A stretch of 64,000 nucleotides of DNA from Dendrophyllia cribrosa (taxonomy: Eukaryota; Cnidaria; Anthozoa; Scleractinia; Dendrophylliidae): NCBI GenBank assembly GCA_024195265.1, contig JAJLRJ010000014.1, positions 16,385,959 to 16,449,958 of the forward strand, in the 5' to 3' direction. The notes under the pieces were generated by a model that was not told where the DNA came from, made no database searches, and saw nothing but the letters and a program-made list of their open reading frames with translations. The stretch's first letter is position 1; every line of letters begins with the position of its first letter. Positions 10,977-23,500 of the stretch are shown here, piece by piece. The translations under genes and the position numbers were made by a program.

Positions 10977-11203
10977 AGCCTGGTTCACACTAGCGACATA
11001 ACGGCGAGGTCCCGCAAATTCAAAACATGACGTTTATCGATGTTTTATGTCACCAGTGTGAACAACACAACATTACAACATAATAGAAACATAATGACAT
11101 ATTTATAAACATTAATTAAACGACATAAGGGAAAAACTGATCTTTTCTTTATGTCATTATGTCCATGTTCTTATGTTGTTATGTCACTAGTGTGAACCAG
11201 GCT
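10977..11203. mobile_element. PIF/Harbinger-like MITE (227 bp)
   Basis: Ends AGCCTGGTTCACACTAGCGA and the complement of TCACTAGTGTGAACCAGGCT are flanked by TTA on both sides (10974-10976, 11204-11206). A 3-bp TWA target is typical of PIF/Harbinger. Confidence 0.72.
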
Positions 11204-11578
<375 letters not shown>

Positions 11579-11789
11579 CTACAAACCAACAAGAAAATAT
11601 GGATTAGAAGTAATATATCAAACACAAGGAAGAATGTTGTAAAATAAAGAAAAACAACAAAACAAAGAAGTGTTGTTCAACAACTTTCATTTGAATGGTC
11701 GACCACTGAAACTAATAGTACATGAGGCCAATATCTCTAGGGGGATTTCTGGTCCTCACGAGAATCTTGAATTTAAATTTAACATAACA

Positions 11790-12225
11790 TGAACCCGTTT
11801 ACTTCCAGAGTCAATTATGGAGACGTGGTTTTAAGTTCTAACTTTTGAGTCTGTGGACAAACCCCTTGGTGTGACCATTCAAATGAAATTTGTTCTAACT
11901 TTTGAGTCTGTGTGTGGACAAACCTTTTGGTGTGACCAATCAAATGAAACCTCTTCAGCAGTACCGTGACTTTTGAATGGTACCATTTGTTCTAACTTTT
12001 GAGTCTGTTGATGAAATCGTATAGTGTGACCATTCAAATGAAACCTCTTCAGCAGTACTTTTGCATGGTTCCATTTGTTCTAACTTTTGAGTCTGTTGAT
12101 GAAATCCTATGGTGTGATCATTAAAACGAAACCTCCTCAGCAGTACTTTTGCATGGTACCATTTGTTTTTCAATATATTTTTTACAAAATGAAATTTGGC
12201 ACTCTTGGGAGTAAGAGGTTAACAA
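11790..12225 (-). mobile_element. Type B element (88-bp core units, about 3-4), reverse orientation
   Basis: Ends correspond to CTTCCAGAGTCAATTATGGAG at the left (11803) and CACTCTTGGGAGTAAGAGG then TTAA at the right. The interior repeats TTCTAACTTTTGAGTCTGT and CCTCTTCAGCAGTACTTTTG. The most divergent unit is at 11840-11940. Confidence 0.8.
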
Positions 12226-12657
12226 TTGCATACCATGTCTCCTAAATGATTCATTGCAAGCTTGAATGTGCTGTGTCCATCCGAGTTGTGTCTTTTAATG
12301 CTCTTGAGGTTCCCATTCCAAATGGTGTAACGTAAACTTTCCTTATCGTCAGATTATAGTCAGGCTATAGTCGTCCACCCGCCATTTGATCTAAAAATGC
12401 CAAAGCAAAGCAACTATGATCTTCAGTTCCAGTTCGATTTCACCTATGCTTTTATATACTTTTTCCTATATTATAAATTTAAAAAAAAGAAAACAGACGT
12501 TCTGTCCCTTTCCGATACACGCCTTTTTACCTGAAAAAATCAAAGTACCTTTTGGAAAATCTCGAGGTGTCCGCCAGTTAACAAACACAAAACCAGTCTT
12601 CTGTCCCTTGCCGATACAAATCCTTATATTTCGAAGAAATTAAACATATACCACCCA

Positions 12658-12830
12658 AAATATTATTACATTTCGCGTCAAAGGTCATTACATTTTGCGT
12701 TTCCGACGTTATTACATTTTGCGTCAAAATTTATCACATTTTGCTTTACTATTACGTTTTGTTGCAAAAGTTATTACATTTTGCGTTACTATTACATTTT
12801 GTGTCAGTTATTTCATTTTGTGGCGTAACA
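12658..12830. repeat. Degenerate short tandem repeat, ATTACATTTTGCGT units
   Basis: About eight copies of TTATTACATTTTGCGT with variable 5-10 bp spacers. The flanks 12226-12657 and 12831-12992 hold nothing recognisable. Confidence 0.75.
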
Positions 12831-13001
12831 GCCGCCGTAATATACGAGACGTTGGAGGCGTGACCTAGCACCCAGGGTAGAACGGCGTAAAACACAACCC
12901 ACAACGAGCTTTTGATATTTCGTTACCCATTTACCTCAGTTATGAGTCTTTGAAGACTCATAATTTGATTCAAATTTTATCGCGGTGTGTCCATTCAAAC
13001 G

Positions 13002-13100
13002 TAGCCTGTTCCAGGCTCTCAGATAGTGGGGGCGAGCGGTTTTTCTTCGCTACCAACATTTTTCGCTCGCCCCCACTATCTGAGAGCCTGGAGCAGGCTA
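13002..13100. mobile_element. 99-bp hairpin element with 9-bp target duplication
   Basis: Arms TAGCCTGTTCCAGGCTCTC and its complement extend about 38 bp, including GATAGTGGGGGCGAGCG. ATTCAAACG is duplicated on both sides (12993-13001, 13101-13109). The interrupted sequence is a type B core. A partial relative lies at 34355-34401. Confidence 0.8.
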
Positions 13101-13769
13101 ATTCAAACGAAACGTCTTCAGTCGGAACTTCTTTCATTTTGAAATTAGGAATCAAAATCAAGTCGTGGGAACGCGTACCGGACTATGAGCTATTCACAGG
13201 ACCTCTTTTTATCGCGAGAATAAAAACTTTCCCCGAGTCTGAACTGACAACGTTTGCTGACAGCTGATGTTTGAGCACTCTTACCGCACTAAATAGACGC
13301 TTATGTATATTGAATTATTGCACAACTTTGTTAAAAAGAGCTATACTAACGTGTAGACTAACTTCGAAGAGAGGGTTTCCTTGTGCAAAGGCTATGCCGA
13401 ATACAATACGATACAACATCAAACTGATTCAAAAACTGATTCCATCTATGGCCGGGCATTCATCGTGATAAGATGTCCTTCTGGACTTTTGAAGATGTAT
13501 ACACCTAATTACAATAACGTTGTCATATCAAAAAGCAAAAAGCAAGAGCAAAAAAACAAATATCAATATCAATATTTGTACTGACTAAAATCCTGTATTT
13601 GGGCAATTAAATTGTGCGATTTCAAAATGGATGCAATAAAGTGGTAATTGAACTTCGTGTCGTGTAATTTTGGTCTGAAATCATACGCGTGATTTCAAAA
13701 TCGAACGAGCGCTAACGTGCAGCGCGAGTTCGATTACCATTACCATTATCATGATTATGTATATATGTA

Positions 13770-13943
13770 TACACCTTATTCATAAATGGCGGCCGATTTA
13801 TTATTCTTTTACATGTATGTTAATTAGCCTCACTTTAGAGTAAAAACTCTTTTGAATTTTGCACACGCTAACGAGGCCAGTGAGGCTAATTAACATACAT
13901 ATAAAAGAATAATAAATCGGCCGCCATTTATGAATAAGGTGTA
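13770..13943. mobile_element. Fold-back element, arms about 63 bp
   Basis: TACACCTTATTCATAAATGG begins the left arm and its complement ends the right. The arms include CGGCCGATTTATTATTC. The loop is about 50 bp. 13110-13769 holds no recognisable gene. Confidence 0.85.
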
Positions 13944-14048
13944 TTAATCATGTTATTGAGAGAAATCATTTGTATCAGTTTCTCGGTGTAATTTTCATGC
14001 AATTCGAGGCTGATTCATCTAGCGAATTTCAAATCGCATCACATGGTT

Positions 14049-14227
14049 AATAGGCCATTTCCGAGTTACGTTATGCCTCGCTGTCAAAGCGAGGCTATAG
14101 GTGCACAACCTTTCATATGGAAATGAGTTTTTATTCAAATGCAAATAAAACTCATTTCCATATGAAAGGTTGTGCACCTAGCCTCGCTTTGACAACGAGG
14201 CATAACGTAACTCGGAAATGGCCTATT
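14049..14227. mobile_element. Palindromic element, GGCCATTTCCGAG family, copy 1
   Basis: Near-perfect palindrome with arms of about 80 bp: AATAGGCCATTTCCGAGTT to its complement, with AGCCTCGCTTTGACA in each arm. The same family occurs at 18936-19130 and 30691-30865. Confidence 0.88.
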
Positions 14228-14235
14228 AATAGACT

Positions 14236-14388
14236 AATTTCGATATATTAAAATTCATACTTGGCTCCGAGGCTTGGGGGAATAAAACAAAAGAAATCAA
14301 TAATTCAACGCTGAACCTCAATGTAATTTCTTTTGTTTTATTCCCCCAAGCCTCGGAGCCAAGTATGAATTTTTATATATCGAAATTG
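14236..14388. mobile_element. Fold-back element, arms about 60 bp
   Basis: AATTTCGATATATTAAAATT opens the left arm. Both arms contain ACTTGGCTCCGAGGCTTGGG. It starts 9 bp after the previous palindrome. Confidence 0.85.
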
Positions 14389-15571
14389 GCTTTTTGCATT
14401 TTGATATGACAATGTTATTGCAATTAGGTTTATATAGACTGCAAGCAGTTACCCTTTTGTATTGTAATTTGTTTTCAAAAACACGCTGTTATAACCTCAG
14501 GACGAGAGCGTGCGTGATTTATACTGATACAAATGCAAAGGAGGGATTGGGGAGCACCTGAACCCGCGCTTCTCGCGGCTCGACTCGTTCGTTGTCTGGC
14601 GGAGATATATTTCGTGTTTTCATGATCATGGCCAGGAGAACGGCTAAAAGGTCAAAATTCCACAAGAATGGCAATGTTGATTTCTTGACCGCCTGTCATG
14701 AAATCAAATTTGATGAACTGTAATCCACTTCCATCCTTGTAATCCTGCACTTTATCTCCAAACTACTGCTTAAGTTTTGCTCTATAGAAGCTTTCTATCC
14801 AATTAAGTTGTATATTTGGTGGCATTTGGCGATATAGCATGGAAATGAGCTGAGCGAAATTTTGTTATTGCGGCGGGACAGTATAAAGGAAAGAAAGACA
14901 CTGCTCGCAGGCGGTTTAGTGTACATGTGTTGCCTAAGCCAAACGTCTCTACTAAACCTTATAGGCCCAGTATCACCCAAAATGCATTGCGCGCCCAATG
15001 CCTCAATGATTGAATTTAACGCAGTCGAAAATTCCCAAAAGAGCCAATCACGAGCGAGCTCGTCATTTGAAAACAAAAACAAACGACCGCAAAGTCGAAT
15101 GGGTAATACTGGGCATTTAACCTAAAAACGTCTACTTTCAAACGTCAAAACGCCTTGTCCAAAACAACGCCTAACCTTTCCTCACTGAGTGAGGAAGGTG
15201 AACAAAGGAAGGTGAACAAAGAGCTAATAAAAGGTACAAACCAAATCACGGAAAGAAAAGCAAATAATAATAATATTTATTGCTTATATGAAGCATTTTA
15301 ACATTAGGATGTGATCAAATGCGCATTACACAACGCCAAAAATAATTATATACAAACTAACGAACACGTCAGGTCTGTGGAAGAGCTCGCAAAGGAGAAG
15401 CACGTGTTCGAGCCAGCGTTGCAATAGTCAGCTGTGTTGTTAAATCGCATGAAAGCGAGGCAAAATGTTCCACTAACACACGTCGAGAATCAAACCGGTA
15501 TCTAAGTTAAACAGGACTGCTGCGAGCGTAGCGAAAAAGTCCAATATAGTTTGATGAAGATGAAATCTAAA
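14389..15571. other. Gene-free stretch with one weak MITE
   Basis: A weak inverted pair (GGCCCAGTATCACCC near 14963 and GGGTAATACTGGGC near 15111) suggests a 160-bp MITE. A TAA-rich run lies at 15266-15276. No exon was recognised. Confidence 0.5.
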
Positions 15572-15852
15572 TAGAGCAGTTTTCAATTGAGTATCGAAAG
15601 TAATTACACAATTGCTTTGGTTTTGCATTGCTACGCTTTGTGATTGGCTAAAAAATCTCGCGCCACTTTCTCGACCAATCAGAAAACCAAAACCAATCGT
15701 GACTTGCTCGCACGCGTTTTCCCGCGCTTGGCGCCGCCGACATGTAATTGCTTCGAGCTCTGATTGGTTCACTGGATTTTTACGACTGCTGTGATTGGTC
15801 AGAGTAATTACTTTAGTTTTGGTTTTACGACACTCAATTGAAAACTGCTCTA
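15572..15852. mobile_element. CCAAT-rich MITE, copy 1
   Basis: Ends TAGAGCAGTTTTCAATTGAG and the complement of CTCAATTGAAAACTGCTCTA. The interior holds five or six CCAAT/ATTGG boxes and CTCGCGCCACTTT. TA at both ends could be the target site. Confidence 0.88.
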
Positions 15853-17875
15853 TATGAAGCCATCCCCTCCTACTATGAATTAATTCAAACCATAGGCCTC
15901 TTTAAAATAATAGGTCCTAAGGAGTCCGAAACGAATTATGACTAGCAGTAATCGGAGATTATGGAGACGCGTTCGAAGGTTTCCGGCGGAAAAGAGCCCC
16001 TGAAAAAAGCAATAGGGGCGGCCATTTGGAAGACCGGACACCAAAAAATCTCAAATTTTTCTGCATGCAAGGCACAGGGAAACCAACACGAAATTAGGAT
16101 TGCGTTCTTCGAACGCGATAAAATAATGTTAGCGGTTTTACAAAATTTGAATTTTTTAGAAGCAGAGCACCAAGAAATTGAAATGCACTTTTGGGGAAAA
16201 TAATTGAATAAAGGTCAGATCCCATGCACATCTTAAAAACCTTTAATTTCATTGGACCTGGGTATCACGCAGATGGACTGTTTTCAGGGCTAGGGTCCAT
16301 TGTTCTGTTGTTTGTTTTATTATTTTCTCAGCCTAAAGGAAGGGTGTAGGAGTTTCGGAATAGCACTAAAAAGCACACTTGTATACTGAAAATTATGAAG
16401 TTGTTTTAATATTTTCTCTGTTCAAAAATATATATATATATATGAAGAATACAATATATTGCCATTATTTATCTATAATAATGATTGCCGTGATTCTAAA
16501 ATTCTTTTCAAACATTACTCGACAATCGAATGGTATCATTTTAATTTGTCTCTTATTTGTATCTACGTTTTAGAAACGAAAATTTTTCTGAGCTTAATAA
16601 CTAAAGTTATAGAGTAGCCATTACAAGGCCAGTTATTCAGTATGGCCCAAAACATCTCTTCTCCGCAGAGGATAAACGGAGATATCCCACTTTTACTCGA
16701 GCAACCTCGTCCCCAGTACCTTAATTCCGTTTCAAAATGAAACAAGGGCCCTGGGACGACGTTGTCATTCAACAAGAAATTCCCTCGTCCCCAGTCGCCG
16801 CTCCTTATTTGATCGCGGTGCGCATGGAGTTGTGGGATGGATATCGTTTCGCGCCCTTCCCATGACGCGCCGCACCCCTGTTTTCTCGCGCTTTAACGAC
16901 GAAATGCAATTACGCTATACGGCATTTGGAAACGAGGCAAGAGAAGGTGTTATCTGCCAACTATTCTTGTCCATAGCAACCAATACAATTTCAAAGCCAA
17001 GATATAAGTATCTATCATCTGTAATAATATTTCAACTTCGAAAGTTTCGCGACCAAATTATTTCTCCAATTGGGAGATTACCAGAGGCCAATATGACGTC
17101 ATATTTGTAAATATATAAAATTCTATCAAATTTCTATAATTCAATTACCATTTAGTTATATATAATTTTCCTGTGTGACGTTACAATGTCAAAAATAACT
17201 TTCTGTTCTGCCAGGGAAGCAGTCGGCAACTCCCATAAAAACAAACATTTTCTGGAAGGGACGAAAAGGCATTGAGGTTCCTCCGAAGCTACCCGATCCT
17301 ATTCCGAAGAGGTACAGACGACCTTGCATCTCATTCGAATGCTGCAGACATACAAAATAGGAAGCGGAGAGACTCCGAAGAGATCCCGATAATTTCCCGA
17401 ATCCCGACGGGATTCCGAAGGGGTGATGAAGAGGTCCACTGATGCATTAATTCATAAAATGATACCGATGGGATCTGAAGTGACGCTCCGAACTCTGCAT
17501 CCGAAAAGGTAACGAAGATTTTCGATGATGCTCCGAATCCTGAACACATCCGAAACGGGAACCGGAAAGCTAATGAGGTTGCTCCGTATTCTTTAAGCTA
17601 TTTAATAGCTCCTGCACAACGCAAGCGTCCATTTCTATTACTCATTGCAACTTCTCCTTCAGGTGAGGGGAGTTTATCAGATTAAAGAAAACCTTGCATT
17701 TAATCTATTTAAAAGCTGCTGTTTATCATTCTAGCCTTCCTCTTGTTTCAGTTTGATGTCGCAGTTCTCACACGTAACGCAAGATACACTGATTCTGAAT
17801 ACGTGACATTTACATTCTGCCTTTTCTAAGATGTCGTTACCATGTCGCCCAATTGTTGCGTGACGTGACGTTGCG
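15853..17875. other. Gene-free stretch downstream of tensin
   Basis: Holds a short (TA)n at 16430-16442 and, at about 17210-17580, an unclassified stretch dense in TCCGAA and CCCGA words. The tensin 3' UTR should occupy the last few hundred bases (ATTAAA at 17699-17704). Short ORFs at 15961 and 16832 resemble no known protein. Confidence 0.5.
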
Positions 17876-20518
17876 TTATGTTGATGATGTCATTGACCTG
17901 TTGAGTATATTGACGAGGATGCTGGATGGCCAGTCCTTAGAAATTTCTCCAAATAAATGGCACTCATTGTGTACTCCTCCGGTTTTCCGTAACACAAGAC
18001 CGAATGATCTAAGAACAAGAATATAAAACAGCGCGATTATTTCACTTATCCCGTCATGAAAAATCCTACCTCCACCCCACCGACATTTGTAGCAGTAGGG
18101 TTGAGTCGATTGAAATGAAAGCTATTGGTCAGTACTTTCCAATGAGGGTACTTTTTATTACGCAGTACAAGGTGGTTCAAACTTGTGAGTCTGTCGATGA
18201 CATCCCAAAGTATAACCTTTCAAATGAAAGCTATTGAGCAGTACTTTCCTATGGTACTGTTTTTTATGCTGTACAAGGTGGTTCTTTCTTGCGAGTCTGT
18301 CGATGATATCCTAAAGTTTAACCATCGAAACGAAAGCTATTGAGCACTTTCATTTTTGCGCGGCCATTATACGCTCGCCAATGCTTTCTCGTTTCTAGCT
18401 CGATGGACTAAGCTGAGAAAAAGGGACTGCTCGTAGGTGTCCGGTGTAGAGCGAGTTTATCGTTACATTACATAAAGTGAAGAGTGAACTCGTTTAACTC
18501 TGACTTACTTTGATTTTCCACTGTATGTAGGTGTTTTCAAGTCCCATCTGAAAAGAAAACACAAACACACTGGAATTTTAAAACAAAGCTCTTCAAAAAT
18601 ATAATTATCATAAAGAAAATCGAGGATTCAGAAAGCAGTTTTTGGCCGTGTAACTTCTTACAGCATTTGGACATTTTAATTTTTCACGTATTGCAATGTT
18701 AGACAATAACAAGTTAATGGTACCTTTTGTCGTCCGGATCTATTCCGCAATAAAGTATGGACTTCATGTGAAAATGCTGCCTGAAGAACACTCTAAAGAG
18801 CAAAACATAAACAACATTATAGAGCAGTTCGCAATCGATTTTCAGAAGTAATTTAGTGATTCCTTTGTTTTTGCATTGCTAAGCTTTGTGATTGGCGCCA
18901 CTTTCTCAACCAATCAGAAGCAAAAGAAAAACCAATAGGCCATTTCCGAGTTGCCTTTAGCCTCTCTATCAAAGCGAGGCTAGGTGCGAAACCATTCATA
19001 TGAAAATGAGTTTTCATTCACATGCAAATAACTTTTATTTGCATGTGAATGAAAACTCATTTTCATATGAGAGGTTTCGCACCTAGCCTCGCTTTGATAG
19101 AGAGGCTAAAGGCAACTCGGAAATGGCCTACTGAGAGTTTGTCGCACGCGTTTTTCCTCACATGTCGCCGGCTGCATGTAATTGCGTCGAGCTCTGATTG
19201 GTTCAGTCAACCCTTCACAACAAGCTGGTTTTAAATTGTAACCATTCATCACAATGAAAAGGTGGTTCTAACTTTTGAGACTGTGGATGAAATCCTAAAG
19301 TGTGACCATTCAAATGAAAGCTACTGAGCAGTACTTTCCTGTGGTACTGTTTATTATGCTGTACAAGGTGGTTCTAACTTTTGAGACTATCGATGAAATC
19401 CTAAAATGTTACCATTCAAATTAAAGCATTGAGCAGTACTTTCCTGTGGTACTGTTTATTATACTGTACAAGGTGGTTCTAACTTTTGAGACTGCAGATA
19501 AATTCCTAAAGTGTGACCATTCAAATGAAAGCTACTGAGCAGTACTTTCCCGTAGATCTGTTTATTATGCTGTACAAGGTGGTTCTAACTTTTGAGTCTG
19601 TAGTTAAAATCCTGAAGTGTGACTATTCAAATGAAAGCTACTGAGCAGTACTTTTCTGTGGTACTGTTTATTATGCTGTACAAGGTGGTTCTAACTTTTG
19701 AGACTGCGGATAAATTCCTAAAGTGTGACCATTCAAATGAAAGCTACTGAGCAGTACTTTCCCGTAGATCTGTTTATTATGCTGTACAAGGTGGTTCTAA
19801 CTTTTGAGTCTGTAGTTAAAATCCTGAAGTGTGACTATTCAAATGAAAGCTACTGAGCAGTACTTTCCTGTGGTGCTGTTTGTTTTGCTGTACAAGGCGG
19901 TTCTAACTTTTGAGTCTGTGGATGAAATCCTAAAGTGTGACCATTCAAATGAAACCCTTGAACGGCTTTCAGTTTTGAATGCCGCCGATAATTTTGTAAG
20001 TAAAAGGGCCAAATCACGCGGTACAACAACTGTTAACACTGAAAATCAAGCCAGCATGTGCCACAGATCCTTACTTGCGTTCGTTATCAGTAACAGTCAT
20101 TCCCTGAGGTGTGACCTTGAAGCTGACGGTGGTGAATTTCTTAGCAGCTTCATCTGTAGACAGGCGTTCAACTGTTCGCTGAATGGCGCTTGCACCTGTC
20201 AGCATTTCAACATCACAGTGACCCAAATACATCAGTGAACCAACTGCAATAAACAAACAATACATCAGTGAAACATGAACCCAAACGGTTCCAGTTGCAT
20301 GTTCCTTCTTTGAATTTTGAACGGTTCATTACGTTTGTTGCTTCAAACGTGTTCAATTTTCATCATCCGCACCCTTAAAGGTTTTCAATTCCTTTTTGGC
20401 AATTTTGAATTTGTCCTTAAACTCGACTGAACCCAGTGTGTTGTATTACCTGCACCCTTCGGCCATGACTGACCGTCTTCTGCATCTGTGGACTGGGTTT
20501 TATCGTCTCCTGAGAGGT
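17876..20518 (-). CDS. TNS: Tensin PTB domain exons and stop (5 exons)
   Basis: Exon 20450-20518 encodes a short polar linker after SH2. Exons 20075-20243, 18724-18792, 18509-18547 and 17876-18008 encode the PTB domain: [73 protein letters not shown] and the final helix [11 protein letters not shown]. The PTB of tensins binds NPxY motifs in beta-integrin tails. Exon 18509-18547 is only 39 bp but is fixed by both splice sites and phase. Confidence 0.9.
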
Positions 20519-23500
20519 CTGGAAATAAAAGTAAAAACATACTCAACATTAAAATGTATTAATGGATTCGAATGTAGCACAACAAAGGTAAGACGGTCGG
20601 GAAAAGAAGCATTATCAAGCGTGACTGTGAACTTACCTTGCGAAGGCATTCTTAGCCTAATAGGTAATGCCAAAGGCGTGATAGAATGCTGATAAACGAA
20701 AGCTGCTAAACTCCCTAAAAGGACAAACAGACAGAAAGGCGCGTTAAAGACAGTTCCAAGAAACAAATTTGACTTCTTCTTTGCATCGTGTTGTTTAATG
20801 ATTGTCTCGACCGCTCAACTTACCAAACACGGGTTCGTCATTAAGGCCTTTCAATCTCACGCCTTTCTTAGTCGTCTCGATGAGAAAGTGTCGCACAAGT
20901 TCATTATCCAGATCAACTTTAGCTACAAGAAAATAAAACAAAGAACTTAAACCTTTTAGCCCACTGTTGTTAAACATTTTAAGTAACAATGCGTGTAACA
21001 AGTAGGCAATGCTTTATTGTTCCGCGGCATTTCGCTTTCCCCACACAAGATTGTTTAGGTTTTTTTACTGAGAATGCATCAACCTGTGGACAACATGTTT
21101 TTTAAATAAAATGTACTGGAACTTTATTTTAAAGTGATGTTTCTTTTATGCTACAAGATTTCATCTAATCGTGCAACTCCAAAACAATGGCCAAGAAAGG
21201 CTTCTAATTTGACATGTTTCCCACATAGAATTTTTGTTGCATTAAAACTCAGAATAGTTTTCACTAAAAGGGAATCAATTAGTAAACTAGAGAGAAATAA
21301 ATGCACTACCTGGTTAAGTTATGGCAGATTTTCACGTTTCAGCCACTGAGGTGGACGGTTTCAACAATATCACAATTAACACCTTTCTGCATTCCTTGCC
21401 GTTAGGTTGCCTACTTCTTACTAGGACCATTACTTAAAGCATGATTCTTTCTTACGTGACCATACATTAACATTCACATAAAAGCCACAGACCAGCATCA
21501 GCATCATCTCGAAAAAGAAACCCTTAAACCATTTGACCATCCTGGAATACATACCTAATTGCGATCAAATTTTACTATTTCAAGGTAGATACGCATCAAA
21601 ACGTGTCTCTGTTGAAGAATCCGTTTGGATCGATTTTAATGTTGCATTAAAGACTGCAAATGCGAAACATCTTTAAGTAATGATCCGCATAAGAAGGAAA
21701 GTGCTGAACGGCAATGCACGATGGTATGTCAACTTTTTTATTGTTACAACTAGTGATCTCATTGGCCTAGACTTAAAAACCGCTAAAAAGTTAAGGTTTA
21801 AGGTGCAGGTTTCAAGTAATTTAAGACCCAATCGCACAACATGCAATTTTTAAAAGATATTGTATTTGGGGAACTTCATCAAAGAAGCAAAATTATTAGC
21901 TATTGTCTTCTGCTATTCTGATTGGTTAAGCAAGAACATTTCCTAAAATTTACTTGAGGCAAATGGATTTTCTCAATTTTTATACTGAAATATAATTATG
22001 AACCATCAGCTCCAGCCTTCTTCTTGAAACCAAAGATATTCTATGTGGGAAAGGGCCAATGCCGCAGAACAATGAAGTTTACGGTAGTTCTTATGTGGAG
22101 CATTACTTAAGCTCATTGTTGTTTATATTCGTTTACGACAAATTAGTTATTGTTATCGCTGGATTCACGTTGTTCTTGTTACGAAACGCATTCGTAAAGT
22201 TTGAAACTTTACATATTCAGGACTCAAAGGCCCACCTTCACCCAAAAGACGTTGCGGTCGTTTGTTTTTGTTTTGACATGCTCCATCGTTCATACGCATG
22301 ATCTGAATTTCGTGTTACACGAAATTCAGCACAGAAAGTGATCACGGCGCGCACAGCATTTTGGGTGAAGGTGGGCCTCTAACGCAATCGATGAATAAAG
22401 AACTTACTCATGTCTCCTTGAAGCCCCTGCAGCACATGAGCGGGGGGCACCGCCACCTTCACAGCTAAACCAAAGGCTCCTGGGAATGACTGACTGTCCC
22501 GGATGATAAAAGAGCCTGGTTCAGAGTCTCTTAGAATGGAGATGGCTGAGAACAACACGAGTTCATTAGTGCAGTTTGTACTATAATCTCATTATAATAG
22601 AACGGATTTCAACTGAATGTCGAAAATAAATTCGCAATTGCTTTGGTTTTGCATTGCAACGCTTTGTGATTGGCTAAAAAATCTCGCGCCACTTTTTCAA
22701 CCAATCAGAAGTAAAACCAAAACCAATCGTGACTTCCATGCACGCGTTTTCCCGCGCTTGGCGCCGGCTACATGTATTTTCTTCGAGTTCTGATTGGTTC
22801 ATTGGATTGTCTGCGTCTGTTGTGATTGGCCAGAGTAATTATTTTTATTTTGGTTTTTAATAGTTTCACGACACTCGTTTGAAAACCGCCCTAATTAGTT
22901 CAAACATGAGAACTGTTCAGTTGTAAACTGTCCAGTTTGACACGAGCATAGGACTTAAAATAAATATAAAAAAAATAACTAACGGAACCTTTTTGTACAA
23001 AACGCAGTAGTAACAAATTCACGGAGCTAGCTTACCATCACTTCTTGTAATCTTCGGTTTATACCAAAACGATGAAGTATCGCGGTCAAACTTCAGCCCT
23101 GGAATCTTTGGACTGTCAGGAAGGAACACATCTGAAAAATTCAAAAATAACAAAACTTAATCATACATACAAAATTAATACAATAATATATATGGCAGAT
23201 AAGAAATTATCCACCGCAATTATCGCCATATTGTCAGAGCTACATGCTTCATAATCTAAGTTTTTATTTTCGCTGCTCCAACGTGTGGCGGAGATGATTA
23301 ATATCAGAACCCACTATACTACTTCACGTTCAAAAATTTTAGGAAAATTCAAATTTCAGCAGTTTGCATATTTCGAATGAGCTTTTAGCCTGTTTCAGAC
23401 ATTCAGATAGCTGGAAGCGAAGGATAGGCGGAGCAAGCAAAAATATTGCGAGTGTTCTACCCAGTCTCCCCTCATTTTCCCTCGCGTGTTCGCGCGCCGG

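Noticed and set aside
13271..13584. Short plus-strand ORFs with possible start codons
   Set aside because: No splice partners, no recognised domain, and ordinary AT-rich composition.
19831..20238. 135-residue plus-strand ORF
   Set aside because: It joins type A repeat sequence to the antisense of a tensin PTB exon.
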